A stretch of 64,000 nt of DNA from positions 5,654,501 through 5,718,500 of the forward strand of contig JABWDB010000017.1 of NCBI GenBank assembly GCA_019614645.1, in the 5' to 3' direction. Positions 23,601-36,500 of this stretch are shown here, piece by piece (within the stretch, counting starts at the first letter, position 1; each line of letters opens with the position of its first letter). This DNA is from Stratiolaelaps scimitus (taxonomy: Eukaryota; Arthropoda; Arachnida; Mesostigmata; Laelapidae). The notes under the pieces are model-generated. The model was not told the DNA's origin and did no database searches. It saw only the letters and a list, made by a program, of their open reading frames with translations. A program made the translations under genes and the position numbers.

Positions 23601-24560
23601 CATAATGACGATCATTATTAGAAACCGCAATAGACACCGAGAAAATAATCACATAGAACCAACGTCGTCACCATCATCACCATCACCAACAGATTGGCCG
23701 CAGCAGCCACGAACAGCAGCAGCACTGCCACCATCCGCTGCTGCAGCTGCCGCCTGTCGTCGACAATCGAACAGCACAGAACAGCGCAGCTCACCATAGC
23801 AGCCGCGGTACCGTCGTGTTCCGCTTATCACGGAGAGGCTAGACGCCACCAGCAGCCGAGTGCTTGTAGTACGCGCTGCCGCTGCTGTTGCTCCGACTAC
23901 CGATCGGCGTCACCACCATCATAATCATCATAGGATATCATCATTAGCAGCAACAGCCGCGGCGAGAACACACTGAGAAACATAGGAATCTCCCCTTCTG
24001 TTCTCTCTCTCTCTCTTATATCTCACGTCTCACTGCAGTGGCAGCTGCCGCGGCTGCTAATCCCTCTCCCGTAACGGTGCCGTCACCGCGCGCCGGCGGT
24101 GACGGTGCCACCACTGTCAGATCAGCTGGTTGCGCGCAGTGGCCAACGTTTTGCCGGTGGTCGCGGCCGGTCGTTGGCGTTCGCTTGTTTGCCCGGTTCG
24201 AATTCGTTCTTTCCGTATCGCTGTGCTGGTGGTCTCACGTCGGTCCGCGTCGGTCGGGAGCCGACGCACGACGGCTCGCGACCGAAAAGCGCCGACGACC
24301 AGAGGAGCAGCTGCGTCACGCTGTCGCCTCTACGGCACGAGGGACTACGAGACGCGACAACGAGGCACGCTAAAGGAACATTGTGTCCGGGTCGTGAAAA
24401 TGCTCTTGCTTTGAAACGAAAGGAAACCGGTGCCGAGGGTGGTGACTGTTCTGAGCAGGCGTAACAGGTCAGCACGAGGTAGCACGAAGCGGTGGCGTTT
24501 CTTGACGTGCGCCGGTGTCGGTGTATTACTGCCTAAATATCGCTGAAGAGACACAATCGT
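23600..24560. other. GC-rich block, possible promoter or 5' exons
   Basis: High GC and CpG with CAG/CTG runs (23,700-23,770), a (CT)n tract at 24,001-24,016 and long overlapping open frames on both strands, which is what base composition alone produces. A strong acceptor (tctcactgcag at about 24,038) opens an Ala/Pro-rich frame, but I find no partner exon. Promoter or 5' UTR of an unseen gene is the likeliest reading. Confidence 0.3.
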
Positions 24561-25012
24561 CGTCAAAGATGTAGAAAGTAGGGATTCATTTCGTGCAGGA
24601 CAGTGGCAGATTGCTGGTGTTACTCAGGCTCCCCTGAAACTGACTAAAACACAGGGCTGCAGATTCGGAGAAGCCTCAAGTTGAAGGAGGAGTGCTTTAG
24701 TACTAGGCGCCAATAGGAAACTCGAAAGAGAAGGTCCGGTGAGTAGGATAAACCTCGCACACGGACCCTTAACGGTCATATTCCGCAGCCGTGGTAGTGA
24801 AACTGAATTCCCGTTTTTTGCACCCTGTAGCAAAAAATTCCGGAGAATTCAAAAATCCTACCAGCACTTCGATAAATCAACCTTCCCTCACGTTCGTTCA
24901 GCCTGTAAACCTCAACGTTATTCCTTTAGCAAGAAGAAAAAAAGGATCGATTGAAGTCAACCGTTGTGCCACCCCTGACGCGTTCGCTCATGCTCAACTC
25001 GTATTTGTAGCA

Positions 25013-25043
25013 GATCCACAAGGACCGGTTCTGCTTGTGGATC
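25013..25043. repeat. Perfect 10-bp hairpin
   Basis: GATCCACAAG (25013-25022) and CTTGTGGATC (25034-25043) pair exactly; the 11-base loop contains the palindrome ACCGGT. Confidence 0.7.
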
Positions 25044-25738
25044 ATGTTGGATCGTTCTCTCATTAACAAATCCCTTCACACAGACGCGGTCTCTTTGGAT
25101 CACGCTTGGATTTCGGACGGATAAGAACAACGTCAGGTTAAGGGGAGTTGGTCAACCTCGAAAAGGTGTCCACCTGGAATGAATGTGCCGCTGTTGAAGA
25201 CAGCTAACCAGAACTATTTGGACTTGGTTGGGTTGCGTTGATCTTCGAGCGGAATTCATTTTGTTTCATCGTGCTAGAAGTGAGGATTTTTAGGAGTGCG
25301 TCATTTATTACTATTCCATTGCTGTCAGTGATAGCGCCGTTCATCGTTGCCGCTCATTGGATAAACATTTCTTATCAATAAGTGTGTTGCCCTCATGGAT
25401 TATTTTACCTCGACGAGGTACCTGCACACTGTTTAAATCGTAAGTCACGTTTGCACTACAAAAACACAAAACAGGAGGTAAACCCTTAGTTAAAATGATG
25501 GTCGAGAAGAGGGCAAACTTCAACAAAGACCCTGTTAGAAACTATGTTTATATATAATTCTTATGTAGTGAGTTCGCCTGGCTGTTGAAAGACATAATGG
25601 CATCGCGTCCCTCGAGACCATGACAACCTGAGTCTGATATATGTACATATAATATATATACCCTGTATCCATCCCCCCACGAATTATTGTGTATATTATA
25701 ACACACAATAAATACTAATTATGGTTTTATGTATGTAC

Positions 25739-25770
<32 letters not shown>

Positions 25771-27568
25771 TTCGCATCGTTGAAAGGGCGAATTGTGCAA
25801 AACTCGAGAAACTGCGTGCCATATAACTCTACGTAGATGAGACCTATCAATACAAGTCGCATTTCTGTTCAACTGCACTAGCCTATCATTGCAGTTGTTC
25901 CTCAATGATGGGGTACGCGCAACGCTAGCCCGTTCGGTTTCTAATGGATGGGCCACGCATTCTCATCAGGGCAAACAAGTTAGCTGATGTATCCACGATC
26001 ACGTGGTAGGCACTCATCATCGGGACTGGCGTCAGCGATAGAGAACGCGAGAGAACTCGTCTATCCTAATCACATTAATGAGCTGGCTATTAAATACTAT
26101 ATATACGTTCAATATGACAATTCTGGACGAATCTAATAAGTGAAATGATCGAGCTCGGAATTGAAATCAAACAATCGAACAATCTATTCATGTGAATGTG
26201 ATCGTATACCCGTTCAATGGTGGCTATTGTATATATACTATTATTATGTTGTTTAGATAGAAATAACTACGTCAAGAACAATGCCCAATTGTTTCTAGTT
26301 GGTCGATTGCCGACCCCGACGACGCAGATGTACTATGCCTGACACGGTCGCGAAGTAAACGGAATCACAATACAATTCAGAAAAGCTGCCAGCTCCAATG
26401 GTTAATCACTGTGTATGTACAAGGTACAAAAATGTGCCTCGCACATACGCTACATTACAGCTGAACGGAGTGTGGCATCTTTGTTGACCGTAGCCATCTT
26501 TTTCCGATATCTGCCGAATTTGTCGCACGTTGAAGAACTTCTCGTTTTATGCAATCGTAAAGATCTATTATGGCTTCCCACAGGGTGTTCGGAAGCTTAG
26601 TTTCGCTGTGCCTGGTACTCATCTGGTGGTCGATGTCTGCGTGAAGGAAACGAAAGCCTGCCATTCCTAATCAGCTTCGGAGCTTTACACTCAATAAATC
26701 GCTTGCAGGCCCTTCACGATAGCTTGCGTTTTGGGGTGAAAGCGATTATTTTCGGGATATGCTTCGTCAAATGCTTGGGATTAGATATAGATATCGATTA
26801 CGCATTCGTCGACTTGAGCCTAAAAAGAAAAGATAGTCATCACAACATTGAAGTTCTCACAGGATATGTCAGATTTATTAGCATAGCTAAATACATACAT
26901 CATCTCACTCATAGGTCTCGTATTAAATTGGAAGATGGACATTGTGTTCGTGTCACCCTTCATACAGAGTTACCCGTCACATAGCGACATAGTATATAGG
27001 AGTTATTATACCATAAACATTAGCTACCATAAACGGGTGATTGTAAGTGTAATTTGGTCTAAAGGTTCTCTCATCGTTTTCTGGCCATTGTCGATAATAC
27101 AATCGCAGTACTAGACATAGCTTGCAATGTTTACATGACTGTTATATGTCAGGTTATAAAAGCAGAGGTAGGCAATAGGTGGGTTAACATTTCGCCCACT
27201 CAGGTGTGCAGCAATTTCTCAATAACCGGCCTCCTTGATCAAATATAAGATGGTCATCAGTCCGGTACAGTTTGAAGTGCCATTAAGAAGCCCTTGCGGC
27301 ACTCTTTATAAGGACTGTGTTTATTTGCCAGTGATTGAAACTATGGGAAGTCCTCGAGGAAGTCAGGAGGAAGTATTCTCGAAGCCTGCGCTTACATTGA
27401 CCTGCGCTCGAGTTCGTGTTCTTCGGTGAAGTTTATTTGGACTATTATTGGGTAGAAGCGAGTGCGTCATGTCAACGGCCTCTGGCAATCCATTAGAATT
27501 GGTCATTTCTTCCAACTAATGACTGCTAGCCTTTGTTGACTTTGCCCTGTTTTTAAACTGCATTGGCT
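25044..27568. other. Intergenic, low-support small ORF only
   Basis: Contains (TA)n at 25,739-25,764. A minus-strand frame from a true ATG at 26,664 (MAGFRFLHADIDHQM) runs 69 codons to 26,455 and reads like protein, but has no recognisable domain or neighbouring exon; I do not call it a gene. Confidence 0.4.
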
Positions 27569-27569
27569 G

Positions 27570-27575
27570 TTTATT
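27570..27575 (-). promoter_or_regulatory. Possible poly(A) signal of GRHPR
   Basis: The minus strand reads AATAAA about 21 bases past the GRHPR stop codon. A second AATAAA lies at about 27,431. The nearer one would leave a very short 3' UTR. Confidence 0.35.
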
Positions 27576-27595
27576 TAAATAGTAGATACCGCCGT

Positions 27596-30500
27596 TTAAG
27601 ACCTAATAGGAGTTACAGGTGACTTTCCCTCAAGCACAGCCTTGATGTTGTTGACGGCCAAGGCGGCCATTTGAACGCGGACGTTGCTTTCTGCACTGCC
27701 GATGTGAGGTGTCACAATGAGGTTGTCCAATGTGAGAAGCTTTGAATCCGCCGGAAGTGGCTCGGGCTCTGAAACGTCTGCAGAGGGAAATCACAAGAAG
27801 GGCGGGGGGGGGGGGTAGAAATCGTCAGATTCGGTTCCGAGCATTTGTCTGTTATCGAAGTAACGAACTGTAGACCTAAAGACGGAATACGACATTGCAC
27901 TCGATCGTATGATAAACACGCTCGATGGCTGTTCGAAACGAAAACCATACTGTATTGAGTAAATTTGAGCCAAACTCGGTCTGTTGAGACTCGAACCGCA
28001 ACGGGCGACCCCCAGACGTTTACGACACGTTTGACGTGAATAGGGCACACAGACAGCAGAGGGGGCGGCATATAGGATTATGACGTAGACACGCACACAA
28101 AGGGATAGATGAAGCTGCTCTACTGGGCTTTGCGACGTTGGCTGGCAGTGAGCGTTTCTGACGTATGAAATGAATAGATTAATAAATGAACGAACGATAT
28201 CAGAAATACGAGATAGGCACGAAAAGAGGCGGCGACAATGGATGGGCTGATTGAAATACTGTATCTAATTTTTCATTCGTTCTGTCATATACTGTGATAA
28301 GTGAGCCTAGCCAACAACCATAGCCCATCGCATCGATATGTTATTGAGAGAAAATTGTTTAGTGTCAACGGGGACCTGTGTGCAAGAAAAACATGCGCCA
28401 CGCGTGGCAAGTTCTTGTTGTAAAACAGTATTCGCAAAACTCGAATGCCTCCTGTTGTCGCTTAGCGTCTCGTTGCCAAAAGAACACGCCATTATGATCT
28501 AGTAAGCTCGCTGTCTGATGACGAGTGCACTATGGGACAAAACAGAGGGGCAATTATGGGACCACGCAGCGGTCCCGTGTCGACTAGAAAGTGGAGACAT
28601 GTTTAATTACACGTAAATTCGGCAAATTGCACTAGGTTCGAGTTGTTCAATAGTGTTGCATTGAGTTGCAAACGCTATTGGAATATACCGTTGGGTAAAC
28701 ATTGGATAAGCGACTTATAATAATTAGCGAATGAAATCTGCCAGATGACACGCACAACAAGTATACTATGGCTCTCGAATGTTACATCGATCGAATATAT
28801 GTGTTCACATATAAGGAGGATTCAGTATGTATAATCTTTCAGTATGTCTTTTCGACAAATACACTTCAATCACTATACGACGATGCCAACAAATACTGTA
28901 ACATACACCTATGCGCAGGTCACGAGTGAGCAGACATCACAATGATTAATTCCCACCTTGATTTCAACTGAAGCGCGATGTACTAACCATCCTCGCGACT
29001 GAAAACAACTTGTCTTCTCGTCATGTTAGCTTACAGATATGCTTACGTGTCGCATCAGCGTCACATCTATTTAGCACTGTTTCCATAAATATATAGAGTA
29101 CTTTAAAACTTACATTGCAGGTCAGTAAGGAAAAATGAACAGCACCACTTTTATTATCAAAATATCGGCCAACATACCGAGAGCAGCAGCTCGTATGACG
29201 CCGTTCTTCAGGGCATCGTAAAGCGCATCCTGATCGACGACGCCGCCACGTGAGGTGTTGACGAACACGCAGTTCTTCTTCATCTTCGCAAAGGTCTCAG
29301 CGTTGTACATATGGCGCGTCTCTTCGTTGAGGTTCGTCTAGTTTGACAGCAGGGAGAAATAAAGAGAACAAGCATCAGATAATTCCCACTGCAGCCTAAT
29401 AGTGCATTAATACGATGAAACATCATTATGCAGTCACCCTTATAATTTCGTCTACGGTGATTACTTGTGCAATGGGTAAATATTGGTGTGGTGCCAGTCA
29501 GATCCGCAGGATAGAGATGATAAGATCATGTATAATACATATATTAATCACCAATAATATATGACAGTTCAGCTGGCACCATGAAGTCATTAGCCAATCT
29601 GCCCTTTTCAGTTTGTCCCTACATAATCTACCTGGCTCCTCCACCAATTCTCTGCCGATGACATATGCCGGTCGCGCTCTTCAGCATTGCGGTAAATATA
29701 CCCATCTATCCTGCGCCGTTCAACAATTGTTCTTCCCCGATACCGCTAGGGTTTTTGGTACTCCTACGCCTACGCCACCCTTGCACGGATACTGCGAACG
29801 TCCATAGGGCCTCACTAGGCGAATTAGGCTACAAGATGAAAATGTAGCCGGTATCTATCGGACGGATTGTATCTGTGAATGGTGGCCGGGCGCAAGCGGC
29901 CGAGCATGACCACCAGCTTTACCACACTGGTAACACAGATCCATCTGGCGTCGCTTGCAGTTGACTAGTGCTGGACGTTTGTTGCAAACGCATCGGTTCG
30001 CTCCCGGTTGCTGCTGTCGTCGTCGTCGTCGGCTTCATCACGAAAGTGTCGCCGACAGGAACCAACGGCCCAATTCGTCCAAGCGGGCTCAGGCGCACAT
30101 TACACCTTACAGAGTGGGCAGGCAGCAGGCGAGCCCGCTCAGTTGCGGGCACCCCAATGAATACTGCGGTGCAGTGGCGCCGGACCAGCTCAACATCCTC
30201 CCGTTGTGGAGCCACGGGCCAAACACTGCGAGAACCGAGCACCGTTCGTCGACGTCATCAGTTTGTTGTGCCAGTTCTGGCCGTGCTATCGCAGCAATTG
30301 TGGGGCTCTTTGCACAGCGGCTTCGCTGTATTTTCGGCCGTTCTCGCAATCGTCGTCGGCGGCGGCAGGTGGCGGCGAATTTCGCCAAATGTGTCGGAGA
30401 GTTGCGACATCAGCAGTTGTTGAGAACAAGCGAGAAAGAATGACGTTGACAGAAGATGATATAAACAGCCGCTGTTAGCAGTCGACCGGCGATCGTTTAG

Positions 30501-33500
30501 TAACTAGCGCAAGCGTGACATGTGCTGTCTTCGAGCTGTTTCTGCATCCGCCACCTGTTGCCTACTTTGAACGAAGATAGGGATCAAAATCACTATAGCG
30601 GCATATACAACTTTTTTTGTGACATCGCCGGTGGCCGTGTCAACTAGCGCAATATCTCAGAAGATTTCAAGTGTTGACCGAGCTCCCCGCAGGCGGAATG
30701 GATGCCGAATAGATGGTCAAGAAGCTGATGGAAATGAATTTCAGAGTTCATTTAACATGAAATACGCTTTAGAGCAGCAATTGAGATACCCAGTACAAAC
30801 AGAACGCTACTACAAGAAGAACAGCGATGATTGAGTGAATGTTGGAACTAGAATTCTACTGCTCCTGTTAACACTACTAATTTAACAACGATTCAACGAG
30901 ATACATGTACATTACTTTCTGCACATGCCTACACCCGCAGCAGCTGATGTATCTTGCTAAAGTGTTTTCATCAATATGCCATTGACAAGACACGAACCTT
31001 GATTCCCACCTTTTCCCACCCTAACTAGCATATATAATAGAAAATCTCAAGAAAGGGATAATTGCCGATTCCAATTCCAGGTGAACAAGTTGCTTCTTTC
31101 AATAATGTCAAGATACAAACTGCAACTGTCATTCAAGGTGAGCTCGCCTAAGCGGGCTTACCAGTTTATCAGTTAAATTTATGGAACACGACTCACTGTT
31201 CCTGCCTACCGAGCCAAGTGGTCGAAATATGAATTTGGTGCTCTTGCACGTGAGGAAGGTCACACTCACGACAATTGCAACAAAGGCACCAGGAAACAAG
31301 GGTGCCATAGTCTCTACTTTTGCCTCTTCTCAATATATATATATATATATATATATGTAAAAACATGTGAGAAAAAATACGTGTGTGCGAGATCCTCGCC
31401 GACACCCGTGTATAGAAGTGGCATCGATAAAGTCAAGCGGGCTATGAAATGGACCAAGCGGTTGCACCATCTATTGAAAGAATACAAGTGGCACTTTTGA
31501 AATGTTTTATTTCAATTGACCATATTGTACCCCTTCAGCAGTCATCTGTTATTGTGCATTTCGCGCAACCCGTTATCAACGTTCTATCCATATACAGTAT
31601 CATGCTTATCTTTATAAAGCTACAAAAGCCCTCTTGCATTAATATGGATTATAAACACGCCAGTGAAAGTGAATAAGCGGCACGTATCGATTGCTGTTAT
31701 ATACGCAAGCGAATACGTACGTTTCGAATACATGGCACACGCGGTACTTCGTAAATATAATGAAAAAAAAAGGGCGTTTTTTGACGGGATCCTCAACTGT
31801 TGGATTGTAGCCCTTCACAGTTGTCCTCCACATGTTTATAGCGCAGTAGCAACTCTGCAGTTTATTGATGAGGGTCGCACGTGCTGCCATAGGTTAATGC
31901 CCGTACAACCGTGTGACAGGTGGACAAGATTATGAGATGGACCGTAACGATAAACATATCCCACCATAGCAGATGCGAGATGGAACTATTATTTATGTTT
32001 TGTAAGTGTTGTTCTCTAGCTTCGTGACGAATACTCGCCGTAGGGATTGGCGGCGCAAAATGGTAACATACGAGTTGAACAGCTCAACAGCAGAGCACAG
32101 TGAATTAGTCAATGATTGAAAGTATTATTAGTCACTTACGAGAGTAACGATAAAGTCAGCGTTTGCAAGAACGTCGTCGAGGGGCCGGAACTTCGCGCCC
32201 ATTTTTTCCGCTGGCTCAATCGGGTGGAATTTGTCATAGTAGATTGCCTCCTTGATTCCGAACGCCTGGCAATGCGCTAGCACGCTGCGAGCGATCTTGC
32301 CCATACCGACGAAACCTATAATGTCATCGATCCGCCAAACAGCACGACCGTGATCGGCAAAGCGATGCCAACAGATAGACGAACATACACAATACGCGTT
32401 AGATGCGCAAAACAATATCAGGTGGTCCATTATTCATATGGTTTAGCGATTCTGTTTTGGGGCATAGTCGCCTACATGATATCTCACGCAGACTTTCTCC
32501 ACAGTAACAAACATATAGGGGGTCTCGGTCGTAATATATTTCAGTAGTAAAAACTCCGTAAGAGCTATGACTCGCGTATCTAGTGATTACATGTCTATTT
32601 CTTCTACACGTCTTTTGGTACCCAGTCTTCGTCATAGCCTCAATGGTGCAAAGCGGCGAGTTATTCTCGGCCATTTTATCCCCGTGCTGCCTTATGGATA
32701 CCTTGAATGCCTCCGTTTCTTTTAGGTTAAACGTTCTTTGCAAGTCCCTAACGAATAAGGCTACTTCCCGATACTAGATATCATGACGGGTGTTCCGCGT
32801 CGAAAGATACTTCCGTGCCACCTGGATTCCATATGCTGCAGTTGTAGCTAGTACGTTCATGTTGAAGAGGCAAATGGCGCTATGAAGGGATAGTTTTGTG
32901 GGCGACGAGATGCTGCCACTGCCTTTTGCAACCTCCACTGCGCCAAGTACAACGTGAAGGCCCTATATTCCTTTCCGAATCTCCAACCCGTGATCAACTA
33001 ACACAAGCCCCCTTGTAATACTGCTTTGAGTATCTTAGTTCGGAAACCTGCCCTGGAAGGTTTCTCTAGTACGGATTCCCTTGATCCTGGGTCAAATGTA
33101 GCCTTGAAATCGACGAATACTGAATACCATGATCTTCCGGGTCGCTGATGCTCACTAGAACGCTGTTCCCATTTTGTATCTTTTCTCTAAACTATGCTGA
33201 TCTTCTGACATAATCAAGCAATGCACGAAAAGGCTGGATGATAGTACCTGGTGCATACAACTTCTTCTTATTGAGCTCCTTCCAAGACGTTGGCCCCGTC
33301 GACATATTTTTCCCTTTTTTGCCTGTTGTCGAGGTCAGTGAATGCGTTTGCCACAAACTTCGATAAAAATAAACATTCGTACCGTTCGGGTCGTTAATTG
33401 CTGCACTGATTAATTTAGAATCTCTTGATTTTAAAATTGTGGATTAAACTTCGAGTGAAACGAGTAATTCAGAATGTCCAGGATTGTTCGTAATTAACCC

Positions 33501-36500
33501 AATTGTCAGGCGGGCAATGCGGCCTGCTTCCTTAATTTTACAAAAGTAGGCACTTACTTACTCATAAAACGGGCTTCATAGTCGCAGCTCTGCCCCGCCA
33601 GGTGCACCCATATTGTGGATGAAATCAGCTATGCCCAGCTGGACTACATCGATAACAATAAAACTTTCTAGCGAAATACCCGAAATAGAGTGACTCTTGG
33701 CCGACACACGAGGGAAGATACGTTCCGACTGTTGACATATTCCTAGACCCGGCGATAGACACCCCACAACTTGCACAGTTGCTTCTGCAGGTTACTTCCT
33801 CAATCCTTTCTCATGTCTGTTGTGGTTCGCCAGCCAGCATCAACGAGATTATGATGATAATGTTCTTTGGAAGCGTGCTGACGATTTAACTTGAGGTGAT
33901 AATCAACCATTTCTCTCTACGGCCGAATCGAAATTCCATCGGAGCAACGATTGTAATCTCCTCTCCCTTCGGTCAACCGTAGGCACTCACCGCATTACAG
34001 CCTATAGCACAATCACCTCAAGGCATCACTCCGTGCCAAAGGACAGCGCCGAACGGAGCAGACCCGAAGCGAAGTTGAGGCAAGTCAATCCGGCCGAGGC
34101 GATCCGAGCCAAGCTGGACAGAGCGTGCAAATCATGTTCTCCCATTGCTAGACACACAGCCTTCTTGAACAATTCTATTCTCTGCTGCCGGGACCAGTTA
34201 AAGCCTCTAGGCATCTCGTTGTCATCAGCGTCAAGCCCCTACCATATACCTGTCCGCTGGCGCCGTCGTCGTCGTCATCTAGCGGCAGCAGCGGCATGGA
34301 CTGTGCCAGCAGTACAGTCGTATGACGGTCCCATGCGTGTTGCGATGGTAGAGCGGCCGGCAGGAATCGACCTCTTCTTTGCCTGCTTCCCGCCTATTAC
34401 CATCCGGGCGTTCTGGTCCCCACTGGTGGCTCTGGCAGGGGCTCGTGCTGGACCTGGGTCGGGCTGCATGGTTGCTTCGTTGGTTGGTTGGTGTTGCTAC
34501 TGCTGCTGCTGCCCGAAGCGATGGGGCTGACCATATGACAGCTGTGCTTCCCTATCGGGAGCTGACGAGTCGGCGCATTGCGTGTATGGAGTGTGATGTG
34601 TATCTGGTCGTGTGAGGCCAGCTTTTGTCGTCTAAATATATATATATATATATATATATATTCTTCACTGGTGACAACAGTGGATAATAATGGCGAATAA
34701 AGTGAGTGACGACCGACCGTATCAGGCAGACAAAGAGACATACTAGAGGAACGGTGGAGTGGCGGCAGATGTTGTGTTGCAAATGATTTTTGTCTGGTAC
34801 GATCAGGCAAACGGCGCTGATGACGATTGTTTCATTGTAGGTAGTGTTATTATCGTTATCGCTATTATTAGAAATATAAAAAAAAAACCTCGTCGTACGC
34901 GTGACGCACCTGCCACGCAGCAGACAAAGTCGCTCGCGTTGAACAAAATCTGAAGAAATTCAATGGGTATGAGGCTGGTACCTCTTCTGAACAAAGCTTC
35001 AGTAGACGAGTGTTTACGGCGCGAAAGCTGCTGTGGATTAGTTATCGAAGTTATCGAACCCTCTGATAAGCGGAATCAGTATAGATGCTGCGTTTAAAGC
35101 ATATTACTTTAGAGTACCTTGTGTCGTCACTGTTTCGAACTTCAAATTCATATATTTGATATTGTTGCTCTACTGACTTTGAGCCTTTTTACAACTACCG
35201 TGTTAGACTATGCGTGGTAAACAGAAAACGCGTGTAAGTTAGCACCATGATTATTAACAGTGGTTACGGATCTGTGATTGAGTCTCCAGTTATGAGGGAT
35301 AACGTGGCAGCAAACAAAATAAGTTTAACGTCTACATTTTGTAACTCTCATATCTACATTACCATCAGGGGGGGGACTACGGCAAGAAATTGAGCTTCCA
35401 AATTGCATAGTTGCACATTGAGGTCGTTAATACAACGACGCAAATGCATACCAATCGTCGCGCCGGCGAGGCCATGTCCACACAGCCATTGCGGGCCCCA
35501 CGAGTATGTCCAGTGGCCCCTCTTGATCGTGTTAGAAGCCTCGACAACCCTTCGGCCAGCAGCCAGCAGAAGAGTAACGGTCAGTTCGGCCACCGAGTCC
35601 GAGGACACATCCGGAGTGTTGGTAACTGCGATTCCGCGGGCCTTAGCTGCTTCGCTGTCGATGTGCTCGTATCCCACAGACATTGTGGCAATCACTTTGA
35701 GATTCACTCCTGCATCGATTACCTGTATACGATTTGCGAATACATGGACACACGAAAGCGTCGTATTTTGTTAAGACTTGACTGACTGAAATTTGCTCAC
35801 CTACACGTGCGTACCTACCTATTTAAGATGGATTCGAACTTATTCAACCTCCAGAAATAATGCACAGATATGCTAGAGATGCAATGGGTCTCCTTTCTGA
35901 CAAGTGAGTAGTTGCCGCGACCGCTGATTTTTCGATTTCCGAAAACACCGATCAAAGCGTTGAGAATACCTCTGACAAGTCTGACCGCAGGCAGACAAAC
36001 ACAAAGAGCAAGGTCAACCCTGGCGATCTTCTTTTTTCGAATTTCACATCAATGCGTTGAACGCCCTTTCAACGTGTGCCAACAAGTGCGATCCGAGTTT
36101 GATTGTCATCAATGATGCCGCAGCAGCTCAACACACTGAATCCAGTGATCCCGCGAGAAGTAAATGTCGTTCACAGCCAACGTCTAGTTGTATGTATGGC
36201 TTAAACGTTGCGTAAATACAGAATTGAAAAAGTAACAACAACAGCAACAGCAATCGACAAACAACGTATCACCAAAGCCCCCCAAAATCAAAAGTGTTAA
36301 GCCCCGACTTTTGTCCATGGACATGGTCGCACCTTCACTGGTATGAGCCGTTGTTTTGGTACGAACATTCATTTGTGTGGCTGTATAGATCCAGACTGTC
36401 TACACTATTTGTCTTTTCAGATGTATAATCCAATTGGTTCAGTAGGCGGGACCGGGAGGGCTGGGCTGATTGAACATACAACACATCGATCCGTCTGCTC

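Noticed and set aside
24038..24475. Several overlapping frames of 70-120 codons on both strands
   Set aside because: High GC lowers stop frequency in all frames; no domain and no partner exon.
34033..34530. 165-codon plus-strand frame
   Set aside because: Lies in a GC-rich island with frames open on both strands, ends in Cys/Trp-rich repeats from GCT/GTT runs, and has no domain.
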